The notes below the pieces were generated by a model, which saw only the letters and a program-made list of their open reading frames with translations, searched no databases and was not told the origin of the DNA. Shown piece after piece: positions 1 to 7,630 of a stretch of DNA of 56,308 bases (positions are counted from its first letter, which is position 1; each line of letters begins with the position of its first letter). The position numbers and the translations under genes were made by a program. The stretch is from Limisphaerales bacterium (GTDB lineage: Bacteria; Verrucomicrobiota; Verrucomicrobiia; Limisphaerales; UBA11358): positions 1 to 56,308 of the forward strand of contig JANYFN010000112.1 of the NCBI GenBank assembly GCA_025362675.1, written 5' to 3'.

Positions 1-756
1 GATAAATCGTTCGCCGGTGCGTTCATGAATTCCGCGCTCGCCACCCGCAATCTGCTCGATGCGTTTCTTGAACTGGGCAAACCGCGCCGCTTCGTCAACG
101 TCAGTTCGTTCGCGGTTTATTCGAATTACAATCTGGAGCGGCACGCGTTGCTCGACGAAAATTGTCCGCTCGAAACCGAACCGCAGGCCCGCAACGATGC
201 TTACGGTTTCGGCAAGCTCAAACAGGAGCAGCTTGTCCAGGAATACGGCCGCACGCGCGGACTCAAATGGGTGATCCTCCGTCCCGGCATGGTTTACGGC
301 CCCGGCAAATCGGAATTGAGTGGACGCGTGGGCATCAACACGTTTGGCTTTTTCATCCACATGGGCGGACGCAACGAAATGCCGATGACGTATGTGGACA
401 ACACTGCCGATGCAGTTATTCTCGCCGCGATCAAGCCCGGCGTGGATGGCGAAATTTTCAACGTGGTGGACGACGAACGTTGGACCAGCAAGGAATTTCT
501 CGCCGCGCGCAAAGAAGTGAAAAGCTTTTTCTCCGTGTGGGCACCGTATCCGCTCATCAAATTCGGCTGCGGACTATGGGAGAATTTTTCTAAAAAACGT
601 CACGGACAGCTGCCGGCGGTTTTCAACCGCCGCCGCTGTGCCGCCGAGTGGGGCGGCAACACATTCTCGAATGAAAAATTGCACAAACTGCTTGGCTGGT
701 CGCCGAAAATAAAAACCGTGGACGCGATGAAACTCTTTTTGGCCCAATATAAATGA
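1..756 (+). CDS. NAD-dependent epimerase/dehydratase, 5' truncated by window edge
   Basis: The reading frame is open from base 1, so the gene starts before the window; 251 residues are visible. It belongs to the extended short-chain dehydrogenase family that epimerises or dehydrates nucleotide sugars. The Ser of VSS and the Tyr-x-x-x-Lys pair (AYGFGK, about visible residues 68-72) form the catalytic triad, followed by LRPGMVYGPG and the MTYVDN segment typical of the family. The N-terminal Rossmann glycine motif lies outside the window. The stop overlaps the next start (ATGA), indicating translational coupling with the downstream oxidoreductase. The probable role is making a sugar precursor for the glycan assembled by this locus; the exact substrate cannot be read from the sequence. 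Confidence 0.88.
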   Translation, partial: DKSFAGAFMNSALATRNLLDAFLELGKPRRFVNVSSFAVYSNYNLERHALLDENCPLETEPQARNDAYGFGKLKQEQLVQEYGRTRGLKWVILRPGMVYGPGKSELSGRVGINTFGFFIHMGGRNEMPMTYVDNTADAVILAAIKPGVDGEIFNVVDDERWTSKEFLAARKEVKSFFSVWAPYPLIKFGCGLWENFSKKRHGQLPAVFNRRRCAAEWGGNTFSNEKLHKLLGWSPKIKTVDAMKLFLAQYK

Positions 757-1841
757 AGCTCCGCATTGCCATCATCGGGTGCGGCAAAATCGCCGACCAA
801 CACGTGCAGGCTGCGCATCGCATCGGCAACTGTGAAATCGTGGCGGTGTGTGACCGTGAAAAACTCATGGCCGATCAGCTCGCCGAGCGTTTCAAAATCC
901 CCGGCGTTTTCAGCGATGCGGAAGAGATGTTGAAACAGTTTTCACCGGATGTCGTTCACATCACCACGCCACCGCTGGGACATTTTCCGCTCGCCAAGCT
1001 TTGCCTGGAACACGGCAGCAACGTGTATCTCGAAAAACCGTTCACGGTCACGGCGGCGGAAGCGAAGGAACTTTGCGCGCTCGCGGAGAAAAAAAATCTA
1101 AGGCTCACGGCAGGGCACAATTATCAGTTCACCCTAGAGATGATGGAAATGCGGCGGCTCGTCGCCTCGGGATTTCTCGGTGGTCCGCCGGTGCATCTCG
1201 AATGTCACTGGGCTTACGATTTGAGCGATGCCACTTACGTCGCGCCAATTCTCGGCAGCAAGACGCACTGGGTTCGTCTGTTGCCCGGTCAGCTTTTTCA
1301 TAATCTCATCAGCCACGGCACCGCCCGGCTCGCGGAATTTTTGGACGACGACGTGACGATCTCCGCGCAGGCGCATCAGAGCGCGCGGATGAAAAGCCTC
1401 GGCGGACAGGAAGTGCAGGACGAGTTGCGCGTGTTGCTGCGCGACGGTAAAGGCACAACGGCATTTTTCTGTTTCTCCACGCAGATCAAGCCGGGCATGA
1501 ATTCCTTCCGCATCTGCGGTCCGAAAAATTCTTTGCTGGTCGAAAACGGTAGCGGCAGCCTCATCCTGAATCGCGCTGGCTCACACAAAAGTTATCTGAC
1601 ATATTTTGTGCCGCCGTTGAAGGCCGCGCGGGAACATCTGCGCAACGCGCGCGTGAATTTCATGGATTTTTTGCGCGGACGGTTGCATCAGGATTTCGGC
1701 ATGAAGGAATTGATCGAGCGTTTTTACACGAGCATCCGTGAAAAAAACGAGCCGCCGATTCCGTATCGCGAAATCGTTTTGACCGCGCGCATCATGGATG
1801 AAGTTTTTGCGCAGATAAAACCCACGGATTCGGGTAAATGA
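753..1841 (+). CDS. Gfo/Idh/MocA family sugar oxidoreductase
   Basis: This 362-residue protein has the N-terminal NAD(P)-binding fold (IAIIGCGKIADQHV near residue 6) and the family's EKPFT lysine motif near residue 95, followed by GHNYQF. Family members oxidise or reduce ring hydroxyls of nucleotide sugars or sugar derivatives, and they are frequent in polysaccharide clusters. The gene overlaps both neighbours by 4 bases, so it sits in the middle of a tight operon with the epimerase and a glycosyltransferase. Together with the epimerase it may make a modified sugar; the substrate is unknown. Confidence 0.9.
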   Translation: MKLRIAIIGCGKIADQHVQAAHRIGNCEIVAVCDREKLMADQLAERFKIPGVFSDAEEMLKQFSPDVVHITTPPLGHFPLAKLCLEHGSNVYLEKPFTVTAAEAKELCALAEKKNLRLTAGHNYQFTLEMMEMRRLVASGFLGGPPVHLECHWAYDLSDATYVAPILGSKTHWVRLLPGQLFHNLISHGTARLAEFLDDDVTISAQAHQSARMKSLGGQEVQDELRVLLRDGKGTTAFFCFSTQIKPGMNSFRICGPKNSLLVENGSGSLILNRAGSHKSYLTYFVPPLKAAREHLRNARVNFMDFLRGRLHQDFGMKELIERFYTSIREKNEPPIPYREIVLTARIMDEVFAQIKPTDSGK

Positions 1842-2767
1842 AATACGCACTCGTCAGTTCCTCGCGCAACGAGGAGAAATACATCACGCTTACGCTGGAA
1901 TCAGTGACCAAACAGTCACAGTTGCCCGAGCGTTGGATCATCGTGGACGACGGCTCGGTGGACCGCACTGGCGAAATCGCGGATGAATGGGCGAAAAAAT
2001 TTCCGTGGATTGTTGTCATCCATAATCCCAAACGCGAAGGCCGCAGCTTTGCCGCCAAGGCGAACAACGTGAACATGGCCTGCGCCAAATTGCAAACCGA
2101 CGGCGTGGATTTTGGCGCGGTCGGCAATCTTGATACGGATACTTCGTTCGCGCCGGATTATATGGCGTTTCTAATGCGCAAGTTTGACGCCGATCCGAAG
2201 CTCGGCTGCAACGGCACGCCTTTCACACAAGACGGCGGTTACGATTCCACGAAGGATAGTTTTGAAGGCGAAAATTATGTCGCTGGGCCAATCCAACTTT
2301 TCCGCCGTGAGTGCTTCAGAGAAATCGGCGGCTACGTTGGTAATCCCGCCGGTGGCGTGGACTGGATCGCCGTGATGATGGCGCGCATGAAAGGCTGGAC
2401 CGTTCGGTCATTCCCCGATTTGCGCTATCATCATCATCGCTCGATGGGCACAGCCGAGCGCAGCGAAGTGAAAGCTCTTTTTTCCTACGGCGAAAAAGAT
2501 TATTACCTCGGCAACGCGCCGCTGTGGCAAATATTTCGCTGCACTTTCCGGGTCGCCAAAAAACCCTATATCGTCGGCGGCATTGCGCTGTTCGCGGGAT
2601 TTTGCTGGGCGGCGATTTGCCGGCAGAAACGACCGGTATCGGATGAGTTGGTGAAATTTCATCGCGCCGATCAGATGAACAAATTAAAAAATATTTTCCG
2701 CTCGATGTTGCGCTTGAAGAAAGTGGACAGCTTTCGCGCGGCGAACCAAAACACGACTTCAAATTAA
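1838..2767 (+). CDS. Glycosyltransferase family 2
   Basis: This 309-residue protein opens with the GT-A fold signature (ALVSSSRNEEKYITLTLESV, then WIIVDDGSVDRT) and carries an Asp-Thr-Asp metal/nucleotide-sugar motif near residue 92 (GNLDTD). A hydrophobic stretch near residues 240-265 (YIVGGIALFAGFCWAA) may anchor it to the inner face of the cytoplasmic membrane. It is translationally coupled to the preceding oxidoreductase by a 4-base overlap. It probably adds one sugar to a lipid-linked glycan; donor and acceptor are unknown. Confidence 0.9.
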   Translation: MKYALVSSSRNEEKYITLTLESVTKQSQLPERWIIVDDGSVDRTGEIADEWAKKFPWIVVIHNPKREGRSFAAKANNVNMACAKLQTDGVDFGAVGNLDTDTSFAPDYMAFLMRKFDADPKLGCNGTPFTQDGGYDSTKDSFEGENYVAGPIQLFRRECFREIGGYVGNPAGGVDWIAVMMARMKGWTVRSFPDLRYHHHRSMGTAERSEVKALFSYGEKDYYLGNAPLWQIFRCTFRVAKKPYIVGGIALFAGFCWAAICRQKRPVSDELVKFHRADQMNKLKNIFRSMLRLKKVDSFRAANQNTTSN

Positions 2768-2777
2768 AGGGACGACT

Positions 2778-3995
2778 ATGGGAGAAAAACTAACACCACT
2801 TGCGGAAAATGTCGGCGTTGCGTTGGGAAATTTTACCGGCTGGCTGGAACGCTACGGGGAATTTTCCTGGGATCACCAGTCGTTCTTTGCGGGCAACGTC
2901 GGGCGCGCAGCGAAGGGCTTATATTACAAAAACAAAGTTCTTGGTATCGCGGCGGTTGCGCCAATGATTTTTTGCGAGGCGTTTTTTCCGGCTGCGCGCC
3001 GGTTATTTCACCAGCCGATGCGGTTGCCGATTGCGGACGCGCATTACGCGATGGGCTTTGCTTATTTGAACGAAGCCACCGGCGAGGCCAAGCATCTAAA
3101 AAAAGCGGTTCACTTTTTGGAAGTGTTGAAGGCATCGCGCAGTCCCGGCTACAAAAATTATTGCTGGGGTTATCCGTTCGACTGGGTGACGCGCAACGGC
3201 ACGCTGCCGGCGCATCTGCCCTTCATTACTAGCACGCCGTATGTTTTTGAGGCGCTGCTGCAAGTCAATAAAATCGAACCTCGCGCGGAGTGGCAGGAGA
3301 TCATGGAGTCGGCTTTGCGCTATGCGACCGACGACATCACGGAAGTGCCGTTTCCGGGCGGTGGCAATACCTGCTCCTATTATCCTGGCGGCGAATTCAA
3401 CGTCGTGAACGCCTCGGCGTATCGCTCGGGAATGTTGGCGCAGGCGGCGAAGTTTTTCGGTCGCGACGACCTGTTGAAAATGGCGGAGGCGAATGTCGAT
3501 TTCGTCCTTGCCGCGCAGAACGCCGATGGTTCCTGGCCTTACGCAAAAGACGGCGTGCGTGATTTCGTGGATCATTTCCACACCTGCTTCGTGATGAAAG
3601 CGCTGGCGAAAGTGTATTTCGTCACCGGCGAGAAGAAAATTTTGGACGCGCTCAAACGCGGCGTCGATTATTACCAGAAAAATCTTTTCAGTGCGGATGG
3701 TATGCCGCGTCCTTTCGCCGTCGCGCCGCGCATGGTGGTTTATAAATGCGAGCTCTATGACTGCGCTGAGTGCATCAATCTCTGCGTGTTGCTGCGGAAG
3801 GAAATTCCGTCGCTGCAAAACACGTTGGAGACGGTGGTTTCGGGCATCTTGAAAAATTGGATCAAGCGTGACGGCTCGTTCCGTTCCCGCAAACTCATTC
3901 TCGGCTGGGACAATGTGCCGATGCACCGTTGGGCGCAATCGCAGATGTTCCGCGCGCTGGCGTTTTATCTGCGCGAGGAAAAAGCGAAACGATGA
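2778..3995 (+). CDS. Alpha/alpha-toroid-like protein of the polysaccharide locus, function unknown
   Basis: This 405-residue soluble protein has repeated helical hairpins and the toroid-type segment DGSWPYAKDG with a following DHFHTCFVMKAL, near residues 250-275. Such segments occur in six-hairpin glycosidases and terpene-cyclase-like repeats. No secretion signal is evident. The start is supported by a GGGAC ribosome-binding site 5-9 bases upstream. Homologues I know of sit in exopolysaccharide clusters and are often misnamed delta-aminolevulinate dehydratase; nothing here supports that function. It could trim or modify the glycan, but this is inference from context. Confidence 0.6.
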   Translation: MGEKLTPLAENVGVALGNFTGWLERYGEFSWDHQSFFAGNVGRAAKGLYYKNKVLGIAAVAPMIFCEAFFPAARRLFHQPMRLPIADAHYAMGFAYLNEATGEAKHLKKAVHFLEVLKASRSPGYKNYCWGYPFDWVTRNGTLPAHLPFITSTPYVFEALLQVNKIEPRAEWQEIMESALRYATDDITEVPFPGGGNTCSYYPGGEFNVVNASAYRSGMLAQAAKFFGRDDLLKMAEANVDFVLAAQNADGSWPYAKDGVRDFVDHFHTCFVMKALAKVYFVTGEKKILDALKRGVDYYQKNLFSADGMPRPFAVAPRMVVYKCELYDCAECINLCVLLRKEIPSLQNTLETVVSGILKNWIKRDGSFRSRKLILGWDNVPMHRWAQSQMFRALAFYLREEKAKR

Positions 3996-4014
3996 AGTTT
4001 ACCCCAGATGAATT

Positions 4015-4150
4015 GGTAGGGACGCCGCGCTGCGGCGTCCCCGCCCGTAAAGCGGGCGGAACGAACGTGGTTAATCACGCGCTTGCCCCAAGATTGCGTC
4101 GCCTGACGTTGCTCTCGGTGACGGCGACAGCGCAGCGCGCCGTCCCTACC
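4015..4150. repeat. MITE/REP-like element with terminal inverted repeats
   Basis: This 136-bp non-coding element lies between two glycan genes. Its ends are inverted copies of GGTAGGGACG(C/G)CGCGCTGCG, matching over about 21 bp with two mismatches. Inside are a perfect 10-bp hairpin (4019-4028 with 4032-4041), a perfect 7-bp hairpin (4041-4047 with 4053-4059) and a third hairpin (4097-4103 with 4117-4123) whose 13-base loop recurs almost unchanged at 31345-31357. It has no coding capacity. It may be a mobilised miniature repeat or a REP-type sequence acting in mRNA stability within the operon. Confidence 0.65.
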
Positions 4151-4190
4151 GAATGATCCGGCAAAAATTTCTAAATAACTCTTAAACCAA

Positions 4191-6056
4191 ATGTGTGGCA
4201 TTAGCGGACAAGTAAGGATTGCGGACGACGCCCCGGTGAATCAGGACACGATTCGCCGTATGACGCGGACAATTTTGCATCGCGGCCCGGACGACGAAGG
4301 CTATTTCTTCGACGGTCCGGTCGGCTTGGGCTTTCGCCGGCTTTCGATTATTGATTTGGGTGGCGGGCATCAGCCGATGAGCGACGCGGAGGAATCGGTG
4401 TGGATCATTTTCAACGGCGAGATTTACAACTACAAAGAATTGCGACCGGAGCTGGAAAAACTCGGTCACAAATTTCGCACCAACTCGGATACGGAAAGCA
4501 TCATTCACGGTTACAAGCAATGGGGCCTGGATGTTTTCAATCACCTCAACGGAATGTTCGGGGTGGCGATTTGGGACGTGAAAAAAAGGCGGCTCGTCGT
4601 CTCGCGCGATGCGATGGGCATCAAGCTGATTTACTACAAAATCGCGGACGGAATTTTGAGCTTCGGTTCGGAAATCCGTCCCGTGCTCGCAGCGGATAAT
4701 TCCAAACCCGAAGTGGACGCGACGGCGGTGAATCTGTTTTTGCGGTTCCGCTACACGCCGTCGCCGCTGACCATTTTTCAAGGCGTCAAAAAACTTCCGC
4801 CCGGCGGAATGTTGGTCGTAGAAAATGGAAAATGCCGCGAGGAACGCTGGTATAATTTCACACCGGAGCCGTTCGCAAAACAGCCGTCGGATGCGGACGC
4901 CACGGAAGAATTGCTCGAACTCTATCGCGGCGCGATGAAGCGGCATTTGCTCGCTGATGTGCCGGTGGGAATTTTGTTGAGCGGCGGACTTGATTCTGGA
5001 TTGCTGCTCGCGCTGATGAACGAGCACGGTCGCGATTGGAATGCTTACACGATCGGCTATGGGAGTTCCTTTGCCGATGACGAATTGGCTGATGCCGCTG
5101 AATCCGCGAGGCTTCTGGGCGCGCGTCATATTCCCGTGCTGCTGGATCAAAATGAATTCGAGAAAGCGTTGCCTAAGATCGTAGATTCGCTCGAAGAGCC
5201 GGTGGCTGCGTCGTCCATCGTGCCGATGTATTTTGTCTGCCAACGCGCACGGCAAGACGTGAAGGTTGTGATCATCGGGCAGGGGCCGGACGAATTGTTC
5301 GGCGGCTACAAGCGACATCTTGGCGTCCATTACGGCGGCATGTTTCGCGGATTGCCCAGTGGCATTCAGTCGCTCACGGCGTCGCTCGTGAACAAACTGC
5401 CGCGCAACGAAATGCTCAAGCGCGGCGCGCAATCGCTCGGCATCAAGGATCGTCTGGAGCGGTATCAAAATGTTTTCTCGCTCGTGCCCGGTGAAACGGT
5501 GAACGGACTTTTTCGCGATAAAGGCGGGCAGATTTCCGGCATGGTGGATTACTGGAAAACGTTGTTGCCGCAGATGGAAAAGCTCGACGAACTGGGCGGT
5601 TTCTCGCTTTTGGAAATCCGCTCCTCGCTGCCGGATGAATTGCTGATGTATGCGGACAAACTTTCGATGGCGCACAGTCTCGAAGGTCGCGTGCCGTATT
5701 TGGATCGTCTGGTGGTGGAACACGTGCAGCGTCTCTCCGCAACTTTCAAGGTGCGCCACGGTGAACGCAAATGGCTGCATCGCCGGGTCTGCAAAAAATT
5801 TCTCCCGCCACAAATTCTTGCGCGCAAGAAGCGCGGTTTCGCCGTAAATGTGGTTGACGATTGGTTCAATAACTCCGCCACCGGTAAAATCACCGACCTG
5901 TTGCGCGATGAAAAATCGCTGATGTATTCCGTTTTGCAGCCGGAACCGGTGAAAAAGCTTTTAGCTGAACACCAATCTCGCCGTCAAGACAATCACAAGC
6001 TGCTGTTCAGTCTGGTGATGTTTGAACAATGGCTGCGCGGTGTCCGTTCTTTGTAA
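4191..6056 (+). CDS. asnB: Glutamine-hydrolysing asparagine synthase
   Basis: The 621-residue protein has a complete class II glutaminase domain starting MCGISGQ, so Cys2 becomes the N-terminal nucleophile after Met removal. RRLSIIDLGGGHQPM, the FNGEIYN motif and DTESIIHGY follow. The synthetase domain has an intact PP-loop (LLSGGLDSGLL, near residue 265) and the GQGPDELFGGY segment. It should convert aspartate, glutamine and ATP to asparagine. Homologues in polysaccharide clusters may instead amidate a sugar carboxylate or amino-acid decoration. The start codon is fixed by the need for Cys at position 2. Confidence 0.92.
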   Translation: MCGISGQVRIADDAPVNQDTIRRMTRTILHRGPDDEGYFFDGPVGLGFRRLSIIDLGGGHQPMSDAEESVWIIFNGEIYNYKELRPELEKLGHKFRTNSDTESIIHGYKQWGLDVFNHLNGMFGVAIWDVKKRRLVVSRDAMGIKLIYYKIADGILSFGSEIRPVLAADNSKPEVDATAVNLFLRFRYTPSPLTIFQGVKKLPPGGMLVVENGKCREERWYNFTPEPFAKQPSDADATEELLELYRGAMKRHLLADVPVGILLSGGLDSGLLLALMNEHGRDWNAYTIGYGSSFADDELADAAESARLLGARHIPVLLDQNEFEKALPKIVDSLEEPVAASSIVPMYFVCQRARQDVKVVIIGQGPDELFGGYKRHLGVHYGGMFRGLPSGIQSLTASLVNKLPRNEMLKRGAQSLGIKDRLERYQNVFSLVPGETVNGLFRDKGGQISGMVDYWKTLLPQMEKLDELGGFSLLEIRSSLPDELLMYADKLSMAHSLEGRVPYLDRLVVEHVQRLSATFKVRHGERKWLHRRVCKKFLPPQILARKKRGFAVNVVDDWFNNSATGKITDLLRDEKSLMYSVLQPEPVKKLLAEHQSRRQDNHKLLFSLVMFEQWLRGVRSL

Positions 6057-6060
6057 TTAT

Positions 6061-7017
6061 ATGCCTGTAAATTTTGTCGAGATCAGGGTCAAAGGGAAAC
6101 CCACGCAGGTTCCAGCGGTTGAAATTGAAGGACGCACGATCATTGCCAAAGGTGGCCGGATCAAAATCGCGTCTGTCCGTGACGAAGAATTAACGGAAGG
6201 CGAGCTGGTCAAAAACCCGGAGACTTTCGTGGCCGCACTTAAAGTGAGCGGCTTGCCCGCTGACGTGCTGACTTTTTTCCAACGCGTGCCCGACGCAAAG
6301 CCGAAGTTCGCGCACACGTTTGAGTTGGAAAATTATGCGGTGGTGCCGGTCACGACGTTTGAAGCGTGGTGGGATAAGTTGCCGCAGGAAGCACGCAAAA
6401 ATGCGCGCCGTGCGACCAAGCGCGGCGTCGAAGTAAAAGTTGCTCCGTTCGATGATGAACTCGCGCGTGGCATCCACAAGATTTGCAACGAAACGCCCGT
6501 GCGCCAAGGCCGTCCGTTTTGGCACTACGGCAAAGATTTTGAGACGATCAAAATGGAGCATGCGACCTATCTCGAACGCAGCGAATTTATCGCCGCCTAT
6601 TTTGAGAGCGAGTTGATCGGGTTCATCAAAATAGTTTATGTGGATCGGCTGGCCTACATCCTCGCGATCCTCGCGTTGAATGCGCACTACGATAAACGCC
6701 CGATGAATGCGCTGCTGGCCAAAGCGATGGAAGTGTGTGCGGCAAAAAAAATCGGTTATTTCGTTTACGGCAATTACGTTTACGGAAACAAGAAAGATAG
6801 TTCGTTGGTGGAATTCAAACGGCGTAACGGTTTTGAACAAGCCGATTATCCGCGTTATTACCTGCCGCTGACGCTCAAGGGTCGGATCTTTGTGGCCTTG
6901 AGATTGTATCGTGGATTATCGGGTTTGTTGCCCGCGCCCGTGTTGGCGTTTGGGTTGCGCGTGCGCGACACGTTTTATAAAAAGAAAGAAAAAACAATTG
7001 CTACGAAAGAAGATTGA
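6061..7017 (+). CDS. GNAT/FemAB-like acyltransferase-fold protein
   Basis: A 318-residue protein; the ATG just after the asparagine synthase stop is preferred over an in-frame upstream start that overlaps it. The middle and C-terminal parts look like an N-acyltransferase fold: YFESELIGFIKIVYVDRLAYI, then LNALLAKAMEVCAAKKIGYFVYGNYVYG and a final FKRRNGFEQ. This matches GNAT/FemAB-type proteins of exopolysaccharide clusters that acylate amino sugars or attach amino acids. Function is inferred from fold-like patterns and neighbourhood. Confidence 0.6.
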   Translation: MPVNFVEIRVKGKPTQVPAVEIEGRTIIAKGGRIKIASVRDEELTEGELVKNPETFVAALKVSGLPADVLTFFQRVPDAKPKFAHTFELENYAVVPVTTFEAWWDKLPQEARKNARRATKRGVEVKVAPFDDELARGIHKICNETPVRQGRPFWHYGKDFETIKMEHATYLERSEFIAAYFESELIGFIKIVYVDRLAYILAILALNAHYDKRPMNALLAKAMEVCAAKKIGYFVYGNYVYGNKKDSSLVEFKRRNGFEQADYPRYYLPLTLKGRIFVALRLYRGLSGLLPAPVLAFGLRVRDTFYKKKEKTIATKED

Positions 7018-7029
7018 TAGCCAAAAAAC

Positions 7030-7057
7030 TTTACTCTGAAGCATACTAACTTATCAT
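7030..7057 (+). promoter_or_regulatory. Candidate sigma-70 promoter ahead of the tRNA-like sequence
   Basis: TTTACT at 7030-7035 and TATCAT at 7052-7057 are separated by 16 bp. Transcription would start near 7064, a few bases before the tRNA-like sequence at 7072. The surrounding stretch is markedly AT-richer than the flanking genes. Confidence 0.4.
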
Positions 7058-7071
7058 AATTTTTTCCGATC

Positions 7072-7146
7072 GCCGGTGTAGTTCAACGTTAGAGCAGCCA
7101 AATTGTATTTGGCAGATGGAGTGTTCAATTCCTCCCGCCGGCTCCA
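7072..7146 (+). tRNA. tRNA-Thr(UGU)-like sequence, diverged
   Basis: The 75 bases fold as a cloverleaf. The acceptor stem 7072-7078 pairs with 7136-7142 (one G-U), the D stem GTTC/GAGC is paired, and the anticodon stem GCCAA/TTGGC is perfect. The 7-base loop ATTGTAT has U33 and anticodon TGT; TTCAATT forms the T loop, T is the discriminator and CCA is encoded. Weak points are a T stem with two mismatches and one G-U, and a D loop (AACGTTA) lacking the usual GG. GCCGGTGTAG at the start is typical of bacterial threonine tRNAs. It may be a functional but odd tRNA or a decaying copy. Confidence 0.6.
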
Positions 7147-7162
7147 ATCCTTCTTTAGTCCT

Positions 7163-7627
7163 GTGGCCAAAAAATATTTCCCCAAAAACCCCAACCTTTG
7201 CAATGGCTCACTGGCGGAAGCTTATCTCTTTTGCTTGCGCCACGGCTGGCGTCGGCTGGCCCGCGTGTTCGGGCTTTTGCTGGCCTGCGAAATCCGTTCC
7301 CAAGTGCCGGAAAGACTTTTTATCCCGCATCCCGCCGGCATTGTCGTGGGTAATGGTGCCCGCATCGCTAACGACGTGGTTTTACTGCAACAAGTCACGC
7401 TGGGTTGTGTGAATGCCTATGCCGGCGTGGCTAAAAATGATGGCGATCCGACCTTGGAAGAAGGAGTTTATGTTGGCCCCGGCGCGCGAATTCTCGGGCG
7501 GGTGACCATCGGTGCCTGGTCGATCATCGGTGCCAATGCCGTCGTGACCAAAAGCGTGCCGGCACATTCCATCGTGGTGGGACACAACAAAATTCTCGCC
7601 GCCTCGACTAAAGATTTAACTTGCTGA
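7163..7627 (+). CDS. Serine acetyltransferase-like hexapeptide-repeat O-acetyltransferase
   Basis: A GTG start at 7163 gives 154 residues; the frame extends upstream from a TTG inside the tRNA-like sequence, which I reject as the start. The C-terminal half is a left-handed beta-helix of hexapeptide repeats (IVVGNGARIANDVVLLQQVTLG, then VYVGPGARILGRVTIGAWSIIGANAVV). The FIPHPAGIVVG segment is characteristic of CysE-type enzymes. In a glycan locus it more likely O-acetylates a sugar or an amino-acid substituent than makes cysteine. It is shorter than housekeeping CysE because the N-terminal helical domain is reduced. Confidence 0.72.
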   Translation: MAKKYFPKNPNLCNGSLAEAYLFCLRHGWRRLARVFGLLLACEIRSQVPERLFIPHPAGIVVGNGARIANDVVLLQQVTLGCVNAYAGVAKNDGDPTLEEGVYVGPGARILGRVTIGAWSIIGANAVVTKSVPAHSIVVGHNKILAASTKDLTC

Positions 7628-7630
7628 CTC

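Noticed and set aside
4182-5813. 543-residue open frame on the minus strand
   Set aside because: It lies antisense to the whole asparagine synthase, is rich in His/Arg/Phe as expected of a mirror frame, and has no recognisable domain.
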